Origin: Anaerolineaceae bacterium
GTDB taxonomy: Bacteria > Chloroflexota > Anaerolineae > Anaerolineales > Anaerolineaceae
Assembly (NCBI GenBank): GCA_002702705.1
Contig: PABH01000006.1
Span: 1 to 55,563, forward strand
Direction: 5' to 3'
DNA: 55,563 nucleotides
Shown here: in pieces, positions 16,459 to 25,709 of the stretch
Layout: the number at the start of each line of letters is the position of its first letter
Position numbering within the stretch: the first letter of the stretch is position 1
Position numbers and translations under genes: made by a program
The notes under the pieces: model-generated
What the model saw: the letters and a program-made list of their open reading frames with translations, nothing else
Told to the model about the DNA's origin: nothing
Databases searched by the model: none

Positions 16459-17383
16459 CGCCACCTCCGGTTAACCCCAGACGTTCTGCCAATCCGGATG
16501 ATAAAAACAAAGGCACGATCACAATTAACATCATCATCAACGAGAGGGTTGCACCCATCGGCCAATCTAAACCCCGAGAAAATTGATCCCAAATGATATT
16601 ACCAATCATCAAGCCATTAGGTCCACCAACCAAAGCCGGGGTAACATACTCACCCACGGTAGGAATGAATACAAATAAAAAGGCAGCCAAAATGCCAGGT
16701 AAACTCAACGGAAAAATGACTTTCCAAAAAGTCTGCCAGGGACGGGCACCCAAATCAGCAGATGCTTCAAATAAATTCCCTTCAATACGCTGCAAGGAAA
16801 CATATATTGGCAAAACGGCAAACGGAATCCAAATATATACCAATGTAATGATGACGGCCGGTGTACTAAAAAACAAGCCGGTAATCGGTTCTTGAATGAT
16901 CCCAATCCCCATTAAAAAGGTGTTTAATAACCCATTGGAACCCAAAATGAGCCGCCAAGCCAAAACCCGCAAAAGAAAACTGGTCCAGGCTGGGATGATT
17001 AGGATTGTTAGGAGTAAGTTTTGGCGTTCTCCGGCAAAATAAGCCATAAAATAAGCAACCGGGTAAGAAAACAAAAGGGTCAACACAGTTACCAACAAGG
17101 CAATTCCTAAGGATCGCCACAATAATCGTTGGTAAATTGTATTTTGCAAAAAGGCACGGTAATGTTCAAGTGTTAAAACCGTACTTCCTTCCCCAAAGGC
17201 AGTCTTCACAAAACTTAACATCACCAGAGTAGCCAAGGGCAAAATCAACAAGAAGAATAGCCACAACGACGCCGGAGAGATCAGGGCGATCAACTGCCGA
17301 CGACGTGGAATTCCAGTGAGTTGTTCTTTAATTCCCCTGCGGTTGTGAACCGCAGGGGTGTTTGTCAGATTCTGCGTACTCAT
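16451..17383 (-). CDS. potB: Polyamine ABC transporter permease PotB
   Basis: A 310-residue permease with a ~30-residue cytosolic start followed by six membrane helices (first at about 33-55, LIALISPASLWLFFLLIL). The EAA loop is FEASADLGARPWQTFWKVIFPLS. PotB-type proteins pair with PotC. The ATG at 17383 overlaps the potD stop by ATGA and has no strong ribosome site, so translation is probably coupled to potD. Confidence 0.93.
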   Translation of the reverse strand: MSTQNLTNTPAVHNRRGIKEQLTGIPRRRQLIALISPASLWLFFLLILPLATLVMLSFVKTAFGEGSTVLTLEHYRAFLQNTIYQRLLWRSLGIALLVTVLTLLFSYPVAYFMAYFAGERQNLLLTILIIPAWTSFLLRVLAWRLILGSNGLLNTFLMGIGIIQEPITGLFFSTPAVIITLVYIWIPFAVLPIYVSLQRIEGNLFEASADLGARPWQTFWKVIFPLSLPGILAAFLFVFIPTVGEYVTPALVGGPNGLMIGNIIWDQFSRGLDWPMGATLSLMMMLIVIVPLFLSSGLAERLGLTGGGDE

Positions 17384-18480
17384 GGAGCAGCTTTAATTTC
17401 ATTCCACATGTCTGAAAGCTTGTCACGTCTTTCCGCAGTTAACGGTTGGTAAAACTCTGTGTTAGCTAAAACAAAGTCCAGATCATTCAAACGCAGCAGC
17501 TCAGCTGCTTCCGGATCAATCAGTTCCGCCGCAGCAGCATTCGATGCGCCATACCAATATTCATTGGAGAAGTTTGCCATGGACTGTTTATCAATTGCCG
17601 CACTTAAGAATTCATAAGCCAGATCAAGATTTGTGCTTTCACTCCCAATACCATATCCACATACACCAGCTAAATAGCCTTCTTCTGGTTCCACATAGGT
17701 AACATCATAACCTTCATCAGCTAAAGCGGAATAGGTGTCCTGCCATGCACTGGCAACAACCCATGCATCACCTGAAGCGGATAGATCAATCGCTTGGGTA
17801 TAATCCAACCAATACGTAATCAGATTGGGTTTAATCTCAATTAGTTTTTGCTTCAGAAACTCATCTTCTTCATCGGTTAAGTTCCAGGGGTCAAGTCCAA
17901 AAGCCATCGCTGCGGCAGCAAATGAAACTTCACCATTATCCCATAAGGAAACATGCCCAGCATATTGGGGATCCCAAAGATCAGCCCAGGAAGTAGGCAT
18001 TTCGGGTACCAAATCAGAGCGAACTAACAAGGCCTCATAATACCAGTCCCACGGCACAAAATACTGCTGGCCGTTAAATTCACCTTGTTTTTGCAATACT
18101 TCAGGAATTTCATCCCAACTAGCAAGGCGTGAGGTATCAATTGGCTGAACAAGACCAGCATCAACATATAAACCCCACCATGATGAACATGGATGGATGA
18201 TATCGGCATCAAAACCGCTTTGTACTTTGGAGAAGGCTTCCGCATCATCACCAAAAACACTTACAGAAACAACTTTATTTAATTGATCACCATACTTTTC
18301 AGAAAATGGTTCAAAAAATTGAGGATATTCGGTTACTTCGTAACCAGTCCATTCCAGAATAACCAACGGTTCTTCTGGTGTATCGATTCCCTGCGTTCCA
18401 GCCCCAGCCGAACAGCCAGACAATAGCGCTCCAATAAGCGCAGCCAGTAAGAATACTGCATGAAATCGGTGATTTCTCAT
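17380..18480 (-). CDS. potD: Polyamine-binding lipoprotein PotD
   Basis: A 366-residue extracytoplasmic binding protein. It begins with a lipoprotein signal and lipobox LLSGCSAG and then shows the PotD/PotF fold: ILEWTGYEV near the start of the mature part, DIIHPCSSWWGLYVDAGLVQPID, and VPWDWYYEALLVRSD in the ligand region. Acidic and aromatic residues in these segments match polyamine contacts in the family. The start is ATG 18480 because AAGGAG is ten bases upstream. It is the first gene of potD-potB-potC-orf-potA-deacetylase. Its leader (18481-18819) contains a candidate small ORF and a stem-loop close to the ribosome site. Confidence 0.93.
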   Translation of the reverse strand: MRNHRFHAVFLLAALIGALLSGCSAGAGTQGIDTPEEPLVILEWTGYEVTEYPQFFEPFSEKYGDQLNKVVSVSVFGDDAEAFSKVQSGFDADIIHPCSSWWGLYVDAGLVQPIDTSRLASWDEIPEVLQKQGEFNGQQYFVPWDWYYEALLVRSDLVPEMPTSWADLWDPQYAGHVSLWDNGEVSFAAAAMAFGLDPWNLTDEEDEFLKQKLIEIKPNLITYWLDYTQAIDLSASGDAWVVASAWQDTYSALADEGYDVTYVEPEEGYLAGVCGYGIGSESTNLDLAYEFLSAAIDKQSMANFSNEYWYGASNAAAAELIDPEAAELLRLNDLDFVLANTEFYQPLTAERRDKLSDMWNEIKAAP

Positions 18481-18513
18481 TTCTTTGTAACTCCTTAGTT
18501 TCCACAAAGTGCT

Positions 18514-18551
18514 GGCAAAAATCCCTTATTTTTGTGGGGTGATTTTTAGCC
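18514..18551 (-). promoter_or_regulatory. Stem-loop in potD leader
   Basis: On the minus strand GGC-AAAAAT-CCC pairs with GGG-ATTTTT-GCC, with small bulges and a ten-base loop. It ends about 18 bases before the Shine-Dalgarno of potD. The stop codon of the 20-codon ORF lies in the loop, so a translating ribosome would open it. Regulatory role is inferred. Confidence 0.4.
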
Positions 18552-18588
18552 AATTTTTGGTTTCAGTACTCGCTTTTGAAAGCCGCAT
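18526..18588 (-). CDS. Candidate leader peptide, 20 aa, upstream of potD
   Basis: An ATG at 18588 follows TAGGAAAATT, a fair ribosome site, and opens a 20-codon frame ending at TAA (18526-18528). The peptide starts MRLSKAST and has five lysines and one arginine. It lies 45 bases before the potD ATG and its end overlaps a stem-loop. Polyamine-responsive leader ORFs are known in other bacteria (speF leader), so a similar control of polyamine uptake is conceivable. It may also be chance. Confidence 0.3.
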   Translation of the reverse strand: MRLSKASTETKNWLKITPQK

Positions 18589-18819
18589 AATTTTCCTACA
18601 AACTGTCTAAAAAAGCAACCATTTAACCAACTATTGGTGCCAGCAATTTTGTTATTTTTTTGGGGGCCTACTGGGTGAGTTTAACGACTTTCAATATATA
18701 TTATACAAAATTTAGGACTAATTTTATAAGGCTTGTTCAGGTTTCTTAATTAGGCCGATTTTTTACAGATAAAAGTGTATTTTTCTTTATATTCTTAATC
18801 ATTTTTTAGATTAATAAAC
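18589..18819. other. Intergenic: potD promoter region
   Basis: Together with the 108 bases before potD this gap exceeds 300 bases. It is AT-rich; on the minus strand a TATAAT box lies near 18702-18707 (in TTGTATAATATATATT), which would give a leader of about 220 bases. No clear -35 element is seen. No terminator hairpin was found for the ABC exporter gene that ends at 18820 (it is upstream on this strand). Confidence 0.3.
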
Positions 18820-20640
18820 TTAATCAACGAACTGCCGTTCATGCAATTTATAATACAATCCGCGATTTTTTAATAAATCTTGATGTTTTCCTTGCTCACA
18901 GATTCGGCCATCCTCCAACACACAAATCCAATCAGCAGAACGAACTGTGCTTAAACGATGTGCGATTACCACAGCCGTACGTCCATGCAATAGTCTTTCT
19001 AATGCTTGTTGAATCAATACTTCAGTGACTGTATCGATATTCGCTGTAGCTTCATCCAGGATCAGAATTTTTGGATCGGTAAGAATTACCCGAGCAATAC
19101 TAATTAACTGGCGCTGACCCACGGATAAATTTACCCCTCCTTCTAATACCCGCGTCTGGTATCCCGCTGGCAAAGCTGCAATAAATTGATGTGCATTGGC
19201 TTGCCGTGCTGCCACTTCCACCGCTTCATCCGAAGCATTCGGACAACCGTAACGAATATTTTCAGCAATTGTTCGAGAGAATAAGAAGGGATCCTGAGAG
19301 ACTACTCTAACGTACTGATGCAGCGATTTCTGGGTTACTGACCTAATATCGATTCCATCAATTAAAACACAACCCTCACTGACATCATAAAATCGGGTAA
19401 TCAGGTTAGCAATTGTAGTTTTTCCTGCCCCAGTTGGCCCTACCAAAGCCACAATCGTTCCAGGTTGGATAACCAAATTAATTCCTTTTAAAACAATCGG
19501 GCTATCTTCACGATACCGGAAACCAACTTCCCTTAATTCAATTTTCCCGTTTCGTGATTGCAGGTCCACAGCATCTTCTTCATCAAACACATCAATCGGT
19601 GTATCCAAAAGTTTAATCACCTGCTCGCCACCAGCCATAGCTGATTGAAAAGTGGTATACATCCGACTCAATTCCTGGATCGGATTAAAAAATCGGGTAA
19701 CATACGAGAGGAAAGCCGCCATCACACCAAAGGTTACCTGTCCCTGGATAACAAAGTTTCCGCCAAACCACAATACGACCCCTGTTGCCAGCATGCCCAA
19801 AAACTCAATTGTGGGTAAAAAAATAAAAGACAATGACATCGCATTGACATAGGCATTCCGATTTTCGATATTTACACGCTTAAATCGTTCCTGAGAAGCC
19901 TCTTCCTGTGAATAGGCTTGGATAGCACGGATTCCACTGATGTCTTCCGCCAGGTCGCCCACCACCGCTGCTACTTTCGACCGCGTTTCACGAAAAGCAG
20001 TTCGGGCATGACGAGAGAATAACCACGTTGCAACAAACATAAAGGGTAAAACAGCGAAGGTTAATAAGGCAAGGCGAAAATCCATCGAGAGCATAACGAC
20101 AATAATTCCGATTAAAACCAGGAGATCTCCGAACAAGGTAATCACTCCCTGAGAGAGTAATTCATTAATTTCTGCAACATCATTTATCACGCGTGAAACA
20201 GTGACCCCAACAATATGATTATCATGATAACCTTGTTGCAAACGCTGTAATTTTTTAAAAAGGTCACTTCGTAAGGTAGCTAACACCCGCTGCCCCACCC
20301 AGGAAATAAGATAACGCTGGCTTGCGTTGACGAGAAACACACCAATAAAGGATAAACCGATCCATATAACAATCCGTAACAGTCCATTTGTCTTACCGGG
20401 GACAATATATTGGTCAATCGCTATTTTCAACAAATAGGGAGATAATAAAACCAAACCGGATTCGCAAATTGTCAGCAGAAAAGCAGCGAACATTTTCCAA
20501 CGATGGGGTTTCAAATAGGCCAACATCCGGATGACAACTTGTTTGTTAAACAAATCACCTTCCCGCTGATTACCGCCAAATTGTTCCATTGCAGAACGGG
20601 GTCCCATACCCGAGGAAGTTGAGCCGATAGAAAAACTCAT
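18820..20640 (-). CDS. ABC exporter half-transporter (canonical Walker B)
   Basis: A 606-residue half-transporter: a ~30-residue cytosolic start, six membrane helices (about 50-330), then a nucleotide-binding domain with Walker A GPTGAGKTT (401-409), Walker B ILILDE (E530) and H561. The signature is LSVGQ (505-509) instead of LSGGQ. Its partner, encoded four bases upstream by an ATGA overlap, has a normal signature but Asp for the catalytic Glu. In heterodimeric exporters such as TM287/288 and BmrCD the two defects fall in the same composite site, leaving one active site. That is what is seen here. Substrate is unknown; lipids and drugs are usual in this group. Confidence 0.92.
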   Translation of the reverse strand: MSFSIGSTSSGMGPRSAMEQFGGNQREGDLFNKQVVIRMLAYLKPHRWKMFAAFLLTICESGLVLLSPYLLKIAIDQYIVPGKTNGLLRIVIWIGLSFIGVFLVNASQRYLISWVGQRVLATLRSDLFKKLQRLQQGYHDNHIVGVTVSRVINDVAEINELLSQGVITLFGDLLVLIGIIVVMLSMDFRLALLTFAVLPFMFVATWLFSRHARTAFRETRSKVAAVVGDLAEDISGIRAIQAYSQEEASQERFKRVNIENRNAYVNAMSLSFIFLPTIEFLGMLATGVVLWFGGNFVIQGQVTFGVMAAFLSYVTRFFNPIQELSRMYTTFQSAMAGGEQVIKLLDTPIDVFDEEDAVDLQSRNGKIELREVGFRYREDSPIVLKGINLVIQPGTIVALVGPTGAGKTTIANLITRFYDVSEGCVLIDGIDIRSVTQKSLHQYVRVVSQDPFLFSRTIAENIRYGCPNASDEAVEVAARQANAHQFIAALPAGYQTRVLEGGVNLSVGQRQLISIARVILTDPKILILDEATANIDTVTEVLIQQALERLLHGRTAVVIAHRLSTVRSADWICVLEDGRICEQGKHQDLLKNRGLYYKLHERQFVD

Positions 20641-22430
20641 AACTTTTCCTCCTGATGTTTGAGCTGATGATTGTAAATATCAACATATTGGGTTGAGGTT
20701 TGCAAAAGCAATTCATGGCTGCCTTGTGCAACAATCTGACCATTTTCAATAACCAAAATAAAATCTGCCCGGCGAACCGTGCTTAACCGATGAGCAATAA
20801 CAAAGGTTGTTCTTCCCTTAATGAGTTTTTCCATAGCGAGCTGGATAAGATGTTCCGTCTCAGTATCCACAGCGGCGGTTGCATCATCCAGAATTAATAT
20901 TTTTGGATTCATCAGCAATGCCCTCGCAATTGCCAAACGCTGTTTCTGTCCACCAGAGAGTGTCACACCACGTTCACCCACGCGGGTGTTATAGCCTTTT
21001 TCCGTTTGTAAGATAAACTCATGTGCCTGTGCTGCTTTTGCTGCTTGCTCAATCTTTTCCTGAGTAACATCCTCACAGCCAAAAGCAATATTTTCACGGA
21101 TTGATGTGGCAAACAAGGTAGTCTCTTGTAAAACTATTCCGATTTGTCTTCTTAAAGATTGAACGGTAACATGGCGTATATCTAATCCGTCAATTAATAT
21201 TCTTCCTGCTGAAGGATCATAAAAGCGGGGAATTAAACTGACAATGGTTGATTTTCCCGATCCAGTCGGCCCTAGCAGCGCTACTATTTGGCCTGGTTTT
21301 ACCTCAAAATCGACACCATCTAAAATTTTTCGTTTCCCGTAATAAAAAACAACATGTTCAAAACGGACATGGCCCTTCAGATCAGTCAAATATTGCGCAT
21401 TCGGTTCATCCTGTACTTCGGAAACTGTGTCAAGGATATCAAAAACCCGCTCAGCCGATGAACCAGCGATGGCAACAGCAGGGATGATCATACCCAGCCT
21501 GCGTACTGGTTCAATCAGTTGCCCTATATATGTAATAAAAGCAATCAACACACCAAGACTAATCTGTCCATTAATCACACTGTAGCCCCCATATAAAATA
21601 ATGGCTACCGAGCTTACATTGGCTATCAAAAAGAGTAACGGTATTTGAATGGCTTGCATCTTCGCAGAGCGAGCAGACAGATCGAACCAACGGTTATTTT
21701 CATATTGAAACAGTTCGTTCTCAGCTTCTTCCTGGGCATATGCTTTCACAACCCGGCTGCCGCGTAAATTTTGTTCTACTGTGGTTGTTAAAATTGCTAA
21801 CTGCTTTTGGATTAACAAAGAAAGGGGGCGAAAACGCACCCCAAAATGCAAAGCCTGGTAAACCAATAAAGGCATCATTACCAATACCAGCAAACCAAGC
21901 CGAAAATCCATCACCAATAATATTACTGCTGTAACTACCAGAGTCAAAACACCTTCCAGAATCCGTAAAGTTGCCCTGCCTGTAAGAAAACGGAGTCGTT
22001 CCACATCTTGTACAGCACGTGAAAGTAATTCTCCGGTTTCACTTTGGTCATGAAAAGAAAAAGAAAGCTGTGTTAATTTTTTTTGAATTAAATTACGCAG
22101 ATCAAAAGCCACATTCTGCGAAGCTATTTCACTGAATGTACCCAAAAAATAGTTTAATATACCCTTTATTAATGTTAAACCAAGTAAAGCCAAAACAGAC
22201 CAGTTTAAAACATTTGGCTGGTTTCCTTTAATCCCCGTATCGATAATCCAGCGAATAAACTGGGGTACCAGGGTGGTGATTGCCATAACAAGTAACAAGG
22301 AAAAGTAAGTGACGACAGCATATTTCCAGTATAGCCGCAAATAGCCATATACCCGCCATAACAATGGCCATAATGAAACTGATGTTTTTGGAAGTGAGGT
22401 TTGTGGTGTTAATGTATCTTTGGTTGCCAT
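20637..22430 (-). CDS. ABC exporter half-transporter (Asp in Walker B)
   Basis: A 597-residue half-transporter with six membrane helices (about 35-320) and a nucleotide-binding domain: Walker A GPTGSGKST (387-395), signature LSGGQKQR (491-498), H547 in VIAHRLST. Walker B reads ILILDDATAAVD, so the catalytic Glu is D516. This subunit contributes the degenerate site of a heterodimer, together with the LSVGQ signature of the following gene. ATG 22430 was chosen over an upstream TTG because AAGGTGG lies five bases before it. First gene of the two-gene operon, divergent from the YhfC-like gene at 22615. Confidence 0.92.
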   Translation of the reverse strand: MATKDTLTPQTSLPKTSVSLWPLLWRVYGYLRLYWKYAVVTYFSLLLVMAITTLVPQFIRWIIDTGIKGNQPNVLNWSVLALLGLTLIKGILNYFLGTFSEIASQNVAFDLRNLIQKKLTQLSFSFHDQSETGELLSRAVQDVERLRFLTGRATLRILEGVLTLVVTAVILLVMDFRLGLLVLVMMPLLVYQALHFGVRFRPLSLLIQKQLAILTTTVEQNLRGSRVVKAYAQEEAENELFQYENNRWFDLSARSAKMQAIQIPLLFLIANVSSVAIILYGGYSVINGQISLGVLIAFITYIGQLIEPVRRLGMIIPAVAIAGSSAERVFDILDTVSEVQDEPNAQYLTDLKGHVRFEHVVFYYGKRKILDGVDFEVKPGQIVALLGPTGSGKSTIVSLIPRFYDPSAGRILIDGLDIRHVTVQSLRRQIGIVLQETTLFATSIRENIAFGCEDVTQEKIEQAAKAAQAHEFILQTEKGYNTRVGERGVTLSGGQKQRLAIARALLMNPKILILDDATAAVDTETEHLIQLAMEKLIKGRTTFVIAHRLSTVRRADFILVIENGQIVAQGSHELLLQTSTQYVDIYNHQLKHQEEKL

Positions 22431-22614
22431 CTTTTCCACCTTACACAGCAACTATACCATAACTATAATAACCCGAACCTATTATTCGAAACAACAAAAA
22501 ATTAACCTAAACTATCCACTTGACCATTCCAATCCCCCACCACCTTCCAGGGCTTATAAGATAAAAAAAGCTATCATTATCATTGAAAAAATGACCGTCT
22601 TGAAAGGAAAATTT

Positions 22615-23862
22615 ATGTCTACTAAAAATGAAATCGCCACAAATAATGTGAGGTTTTTACTTACCGTCTTTTTTGTTCTCCTCATGTTAAGCTTGCTGAC
22701 TGGATGTTCAGCCCAATCTTCTGATATCCCAATGAATCAACGCTGGGCAACTGTGGAAGGCAGCCAATTAAATGAAACACAGGCTGGTGAACAGTTTTAC
22801 TTCAATATACCCGTTGATGAGGGTTTAATCGCACAAGACCAACCCATTAAAATAAAGGTCAATGGTACTGTCCAAAGCGGCTCACTGCGTTTTGAATTAC
22901 GAAACCCATCTGGAGAAGCTGTTTGGAACTCAGGGACAATTAACCCAGGCGATTTTTCGTTAAATGCGGAATACGAAATACCTGTTGGACAAACTGGCAC
23001 TTACCAACTTGGACTGGTTTACGGTGAGAATACATCCGCTACTTATAACTTGGGCTGGCACATCATTCGACTAAGCCTTACCATCCTCATTCCAGGGGTA
23101 GGAATGCTTTTGGTCGCCACGGCTTTTGTTCTCTATGCCGGCTTCAAAAAAATGCTGGGATGGCGTTACTTGGGACTTGGCGCACTCTTTTGGGTATTAA
23201 CCGTAGCCGTCAAATTTGCCTGGGCAATTCCGATCAACCCCTTCGTTTACAGGGTTCTGGGTGTGACAACTGAAAATATCTTCGCAGCCGGGAACCTAAT
23301 AGCCTATCTCTATATTGGTGCATTAACCGGCATCTTTGAAGCTGGGCTCGCCTGGCTGATCTTGAGTAAAATCCGGTGGGGTAAAGCTACTTGGAACCAG
23401 GCTTTGGTTTTTGGGATTGGTTTTGGCGTAATCGAGGCATTCCTGCTTGGGATTAGCGGGCTTGGTTCAGGTCTGGTTGGAGTTTTTTCTCCCGATGGTC
23501 TACCGATTCCGACGTTGGTTGGGCTGGCTAACAGCGCAACCCTCAGTATGAGCCTGGCTCCGATTGTCGAGCGTTTATTTGTCATCTTTGCACATGTCTT
23601 TGCCTGTGTGTTGATCTTTTATGCAATTACCAGTGGAAAGGCAAAATGGGGATGGCTGGCAATTCTTTACAAAACACTCCTTGATACTCCCGGTGGATTT
23701 GCTGCTTTTTGGGAAACTGGCACGGTCGGAAAAATCTGGACTTTGGAAGCAATTATCGCCGTTTTCGGTTTGATTGGCTTATTCGGAACGATCTGGGTTG
23801 CCGGGCGATACGAACACGATCGTGAAAACCAATCTCCACAGAAGCTAACGGATAAAAGGTAA
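22615..23862 (+). CDS. YhfC-like membrane lipoprotein
   Basis: A 415-residue protein with a lipoprotein signal (lipobox LLTGC near residue 28), a beta-rich extracytoplasmic domain (about 35-135, including SGSLRFELRNPSGEAVW), and a C-terminal membrane domain of seven or eight helices. The membrane part resembles YhfC intramembrane metalloprotease-like proteins, with an FGIGFGVIEAF segment containing the conserved Glu and an APIVERLFVIFAHV segment with Glu and His as possible metal ligands. ATG 22615 follows AAAGGAAA; an upstream in-frame extension lacks support. The fusion of an extracellular sensing-like domain to YhfC is notable. Function is inferred only from fold. Confidence 0.65.
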   Translation: MSTKNEIATNNVRFLLTVFFVLLMLSLLTGCSAQSSDIPMNQRWATVEGSQLNETQAGEQFYFNIPVDEGLIAQDQPIKIKVNGTVQSGSLRFELRNPSGEAVWNSGTINPGDFSLNAEYEIPVGQTGTYQLGLVYGENTSATYNLGWHIIRLSLTILIPGVGMLLVATAFVLYAGFKKMLGWRYLGLGALFWVLTVAVKFAWAIPINPFVYRVLGVTTENIFAAGNLIAYLYIGALTGIFEAGLAWLILSKIRWGKATWNQALVFGIGFGVIEAFLLGISGLGSGLVGVFSPDGLPIPTLVGLANSATLSMSLAPIVERLFVIFAHVFACVLIFYAITSGKAKWGWLAILYKTLLDTPGGFAAFWETGTVGKIWTLEAIIAVFGLIGLFGTIWVAGRYEHDRENQSPQKLTDKR

Positions 23863-24078
23863 AGAAATTATTTAGGAACTCAAATTAATTAATCAGGTCA
23901 ATAGTTTCAATATAAAAATTTTTCCAAAATCAATATTTCTAATTTCGGTGAATAATCATATCCTTTAGCCGCACACCAAACTGCCCGATGAATAAACACC
24001 ATTGATTTAGAAACAGGTCTAGCCAACCGATCTTTTCTAGCAGGAAGACACGGTGACTTAGACCTCTTTTTTATCAAA

Positions 24079-25359
24079 TCATATCAATTGCACCTGGATC
24101 ATTGCCACGGTTTGTACTGCCTGCTCCACATCTTTCAACACAGGATTTCCATTTTCATCAATCTTGACATCATAAAACTTTGCATCGAAATGGGATTTTT
24201 TCAAATGAGTTGAAAGCTTATCCACTATCGCTTGTTTATCTTCAAAAGTTGTCTTAGCAACACCATGAAGCTCCCGACCTCGCAAGTGTAAACTAACTGG
24301 TGTAGCTTCAGGAAAATTTCGCCACCAGTTTGCGTGTGTAAAAATGGTTATCTTTCCTTCTTGCTCCATATAACTGACCGGTGTTGTATACTTTTTACCG
24401 CTCTTAATCCCATTGAACGTAATTAATAGGAGATATTTACTGATAACAGCGTGCAAAGGCGAGCGCAAGAGTAGTTTCATCAAGGTATTAAGAATCGGTG
24501 GAACGGGTGCCTTTTGATACGCTTTATCCACAACTTTCCGATTAATCAATTTTAAGACCACGAATACTAAAGCCCACAGCACAAAAGCCCAAGCGAGAAT
24601 CCAAGCTAACAATGACTCACCAGATAGGTCTGCAGGGACGATTGCAGTAAGACTAAACATCAGGCTGGCATGCATTAATACCGAAATTAGAAGACTCTCT
24701 GTCCGATCGTAGACCCAGACCATTAACACCCGATATGGTGGTAACCAGGAAAAAAGTTGTCCCACCAAAAGTAAAAACGGTAGGGTTGCTGAGAATGTAT
24801 CCAATTTCCAAAATGGTGGAAAGTGCCAGACTCCCCATACAAGACCCACTAACAAGCCAGTGCTCAGGATCCCTTTTTTCTGTTTCAACTTATGAACAGC
24901 AAATCCACTCCATCCAAGTTCTTCAAAAAGACCAACGGCAAATCCGGCTGCGACTGCAGAGATCATTATGGACAGTTTATCAGACCTAAAAAACAAGGTG
25001 GGATAAAAAGGCGGAGAAATTAACGAAAGCAGAAACAGAAGCAAAGTCGAAAACAGTGGCGCAGTTAGTAATGCTATTAAATACCAGCGTGGATGCACAC
25101 GCCAGCGAAACAAACGGGAAAGTAATTCTCGAAAACCTGTTCGCCCTTCTAGCAGACCAATCAGGAGTAGACTTGCACCTGTAGGTCCGACCAACATGGC
25201 TATATATACAAATGCGCCGGATACTTCAAGCTGCTCTTCTGAAAGCGGAAAGCCACTCGGATATGCTGCAATTGCCATCCCGCCCCACGTGAATATTATG
25301 GTTAGTATGAAAAAAACCATTACCGCGTGCTTTTGAATAAAAACTTTAATATTTCTCAT
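24079..25359 (-). CDS. CAAX protease fused to split-barrel domain
   Basis: Residues 1-275 form a CPBP/CAAX-type intramembrane metalloprotease with about eight helices and the three motifs FEELGWSGF (paired Glu), WGVWHFPPF (His) and VLMHASLMF (His). Residues ~305-426 resemble the deazaflavin (F420)-dependent nitroreductase-like split barrel, with LITFNGIKSGKKYTTPVSY and the HANWWRNFPEATPVSLHLRG segment, which in that family positions the cofactor. ATG 25359 is chosen because AAGGAG precedes it. It follows the 72-residue gene by 18 bases. The fusion is unusual; the split barrel may bind a flavin or lipid substrate. Confidence 0.75.
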   Translation of the reverse strand: MRNIKVFIQKHAVMVFFILTIIFTWGGMAIAAYPSGFPLSEEQLEVSGAFVYIAMLVGPTGASLLLIGLLEGRTGFRELLSRLFRWRVHPRWYLIALLTAPLFSTLLLFLLSLISPPFYPTLFFRSDKLSIMISAVAAGFAVGLFEELGWSGFAVHKLKQKKGILSTGLLVGLVWGVWHFPPFWKLDTFSATLPFLLLVGQLFSWLPPYRVLMVWVYDRTESLLISVLMHASLMFSLTAIVPADLSGESLLAWILAWAFVLWALVFVVLKLINRKVVDKAYQKAPVPPILNTLMKLLLRSPLHAVISKYLLLITFNGIKSGKKYTTPVSYMEQEGKITIFTHANWWRNFPEATPVSLHLRGRELHGVAKTTFEDKQAIVDKLSTHLKKSHFDAKFYDVKIDENGNPVLKDVEQAVQTVAMIQVQLI

Positions 25360-25377
25360 TTTAAACTCCTTCAAAAT

Positions 25378-25596
25378 TTAATTTGGATTTGGACCTTTAT
25401 TCGAAACCGAGATCAATTCCATGTTCAGATCACGGATCCGTTCAAGGATTCCATGAAGTGCTGCTTGGTCGGGAATATAACCAGCAAGCATGGTTACTTC
25501 TTTGTTTTTTAAGTGGGACAAACTCAAGCCATCAAACCACGTTGACCAACCTTGATCAAGACATCCTTTGATGATGATTTCGTAATAATCCGGCAC
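25378..25596 (-). CDS. Conserved small protein, 72 aa
   Basis: A small cytosolic protein. The pattern Y-E-I-x-I-K-G-x-L-D-x-x-W-S-x-W-F-x-G-L followed by a strand and DQAALHGILERIRDLNMELI recurs in many Chloroflexota and Actinomycetota proteins of similar length, but no function is known to me. GTG 25596 is the likely start because AGGAGG lies six bases before it; the longer frame would begin at TTG inside the ribosome site. It lies between a LuxR-type regulator (113 bases upstream) and the CAAX fusion (18 bases downstream), suggesting one operon. Confidence 0.75.
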   Translation of the reverse strand: MPDYYEIIIKGCLDQGWSTWFDGLSLSHLKNKEVTMLAGYIPDQAALHGILERIRDLNMELISVSNKGPNPN

Positions 25597-25709
25597 AACA
25601 ATCCTCCTCAATTAGATACTGAACCCAGTTTAAAGCACGGCAATACAACCCACATCTGCCAAATGGGTTAATCAAGGGTTTATTTTGGAACCATCACATC
25701 TTGTATTAT

